This document shows positions 62,755 to 64,000 of a stretch of DNA of 64,000 nt, in pieces. The translations under genes were made by a program, and so were the position numbers. Numbering within the stretch: position 1 is the stretch's first letter; every line of letters starts with the position of its first letter. The DNA is from Vespa crabro (lineage: Eukaryota; Arthropoda; Insecta; Hymenoptera; Vespidae): contig NC_060970.1 of assembly GCF_910589235.1 (NCBI RefSeq), positions 5,721,957 to 5,785,956 on the forward strand. Reading direction: 5' to 3'. The notes beneath the pieces are model-generated. The model was not told the DNA's origin, searched no databases, and saw nothing but the letters and a program-made list of their open reading frames with translations.

Positions 62755-64000
62755 TTGCGTCAGGGTTGCGTCAGGGTTGCGTCAGGGTTGCGTCAGGGTT
62801 GCGTCAGGGTTGCGTCAGGGTTGCGTCAGGGTTGCGTCAGGGTTGCGTCAGGGTTGCGTCAGGGTTGCGTCAGGGTTGCGTCAGGGTTGCGTCAGGGTTG
62901 CGTCAGGGTTGCGTCAGGGTTGCGTCAGGGTTGCGTCAGGGTTGCGTCAGGGTTGCGTCAGGGTTGCGTCAGGGTTGCGTCAGGGTTGCGTCAGGGTTGC
63001 GTCAGGGTTGCGTCAGGGTTGCGTCAGGGTTGCGTCAGGGTTGCGTCAGGGTTGCGTCAGGGTTGCGTCAGGGTTGCGTCAGGGTTGCGTCAGGGTTGCG
63101 TCAGGGTTGCGTCAGGGTTGCGTCAGGGTTGCGTCAGGGTTGCGTCAGGGTTGCGTCAGGGTTGCGTCAGGGTTGCGTCAGGGTTGCGTCAGGGTTGCGT
63201 CAGGGTTGCGTCAGGGTTGCGTCAGGGTTGCGTCAGGGTTGCGTCAGGGTTGCGTCAGGGTTGCGTCAGGGTTGCGTCAGGGTTGCGTCAGGGTTGCGTC
63301 AGGGTTGCGTCAGGGTTGCGTCAGGGTTGCGTCAGGGTTGCGTCAGGGTTGCGTCAGGGTTGCGTCAGGGTTGCGTCAGGGTTGCGTCAGGGTTGCGTCA
63401 GGGTTGCGTCAGGGTTGCGTCAGGGTTGCGTCAGGGTTGCGTCAGGGTTGCGTCAGGGTTGCGTCAGGGTTGCGTCAGGGTTGCGTCAGGGTTGCGTCAG
63501 GGTTGCGTCAGGGTTGCGTCAGGGTTGCGTCAGGGTTGCGTCAGGGTTGCGTCAGGGTTGCGTCAGGGTTGCGTCAGGGTTGCGTCAGGGTTGCGTCAGG
63601 GTTGCGTCAGGGTTGCGTCAGGGTTGCGTCAGGGTTGCGTCAGGGTTGCGTCAGGGTTGCGTCAGGGTTGCGTCAGGGTTGCGTCAGGGTTGCGTCAGGG
63701 TTGCGTCAGGGTTGCGTCAGGGTTGCGTCAGGGTTGCGTCAGGGTTGCGTCAGGGTTGCGTCAGGGTTGCGTCAGGGTTGCGTCAGGGTTGCGTCAGGGT
63801 TGCGTCAGGGTTGCGTCAGGGTTGCGTCAGGGTTGCGTCAGGGTTGCGTCAGGGTTGCGTCAGGGGTTGCGTCAGGGTTGCGTCAGGGTTGGCGTCAGGG
63901 TTGCGTCAGTGGTTGCGTCAGGGTTGCGTCAGGGTTGCGTCAGGGTTGCGTCAGGGTTGCGTCAGGTGGTTGCGTCAGGGTTGCGTCAGGGTTGCGTCAG
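62755..64000 (+). repeat. Telomere: about 113 copies of TTGCGTCAGGG
   Basis: Uninterrupted 11-base tandem repeat from the end of the 44-bp satellite to the end of the window, with the G-rich strand running toward the right end as expected for a chromosome terminus. Units are perfect until about 63860. The last 140 bases hold four variant units (an extra G near 63862, GGCG near 63890, CAGTGG near 63908, CAGGTGG near 63964). No retrotransposon interrupts the array. Confidence 0.97.

Noticed and set aside
62755..64000. Telomere-specific retrotransposon insertions (TRAS/SART type)
   Set aside because: The array is unbroken and neither it nor the adjoining arrays contain reverse-transcriptase or endonuclease frames.

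Overview
This window is the right-hand end of an insect chromosome, most likely from a hymenopteran and possibly a vespid wasp. Four things point there: AT-rich DNA with short introns and many microsatellites; clearly insect genes (Tango1, Syntaxin 5); more than 30 kb of nested satellite DNA; and a terminal array of an 11-bp G-rich repeat, TTGCGTCAGGG, running 5'->3' to the last base. From memory, 11-mers of this form have been reported as telomere repeats in aculeate Hymenoptera, including vespids, instead of the usual insect TTAGG. The genus is inference.

Gene-bearing part (about 3.8-34.1 kb). On the + strand is Tango1 (3827-10367), the ER-exit-site cargo receptor. Tail to tail with it, on the - strand, is Syntaxin 5 (13276-11562), the ER-Golgi Qa-SNARE. 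Next on the - strand is a small secreted protein with a double-psi/3D-like look (15424-14651). The + strand then carries a large ankyrin gene (17275-28011). Its 12 common exons can be joined in frame to either of two 3' ends: one large exon encoding a guanidino-kinase-like domain that has lost its catalytic residues, or eight small exons encoding a DPY-30 motif and more ankyrin repeats. A CCDC34-like coiled-coil gene (30338-28641) and a type II membrane, glycosyltransferase-like gene (32743-31357) follow on the - strand. A lone candidate exon (34087-33857, -) is the last coding signal.

Satellite and telomeric part (about 34.6-64 kb). The order is: about five copies of a 273-284 bp repeat; about 33 copies of a 304-bp repeat (36.1-46.1 kb); 3.9 kb of mixed sequence with two small diverged repeat families; 5.5 exact-period copies of the 273-bp repeat in inverted orientation; a T-rich degenerate array with kb-scale duplications (52.2-61.7 kb); a regular 44-bp array (61.7-62.75 kb); and the 11-bp telomere (62755-64000). 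No convincing gene lies distal to about 34.1 kb.

Functional themes. Tango1 and Syntaxin 5 both act in ER-to-Golgi traffic. The ankyrin/DPY-30/pseudo-guanidino-kinase gene and the CCDC34-like gene, also tail to tail, fit a ciliary or sperm-flagellar role, which is inference. All exon models below were built by eye from splice consensus, phase continuity and protein similarity.
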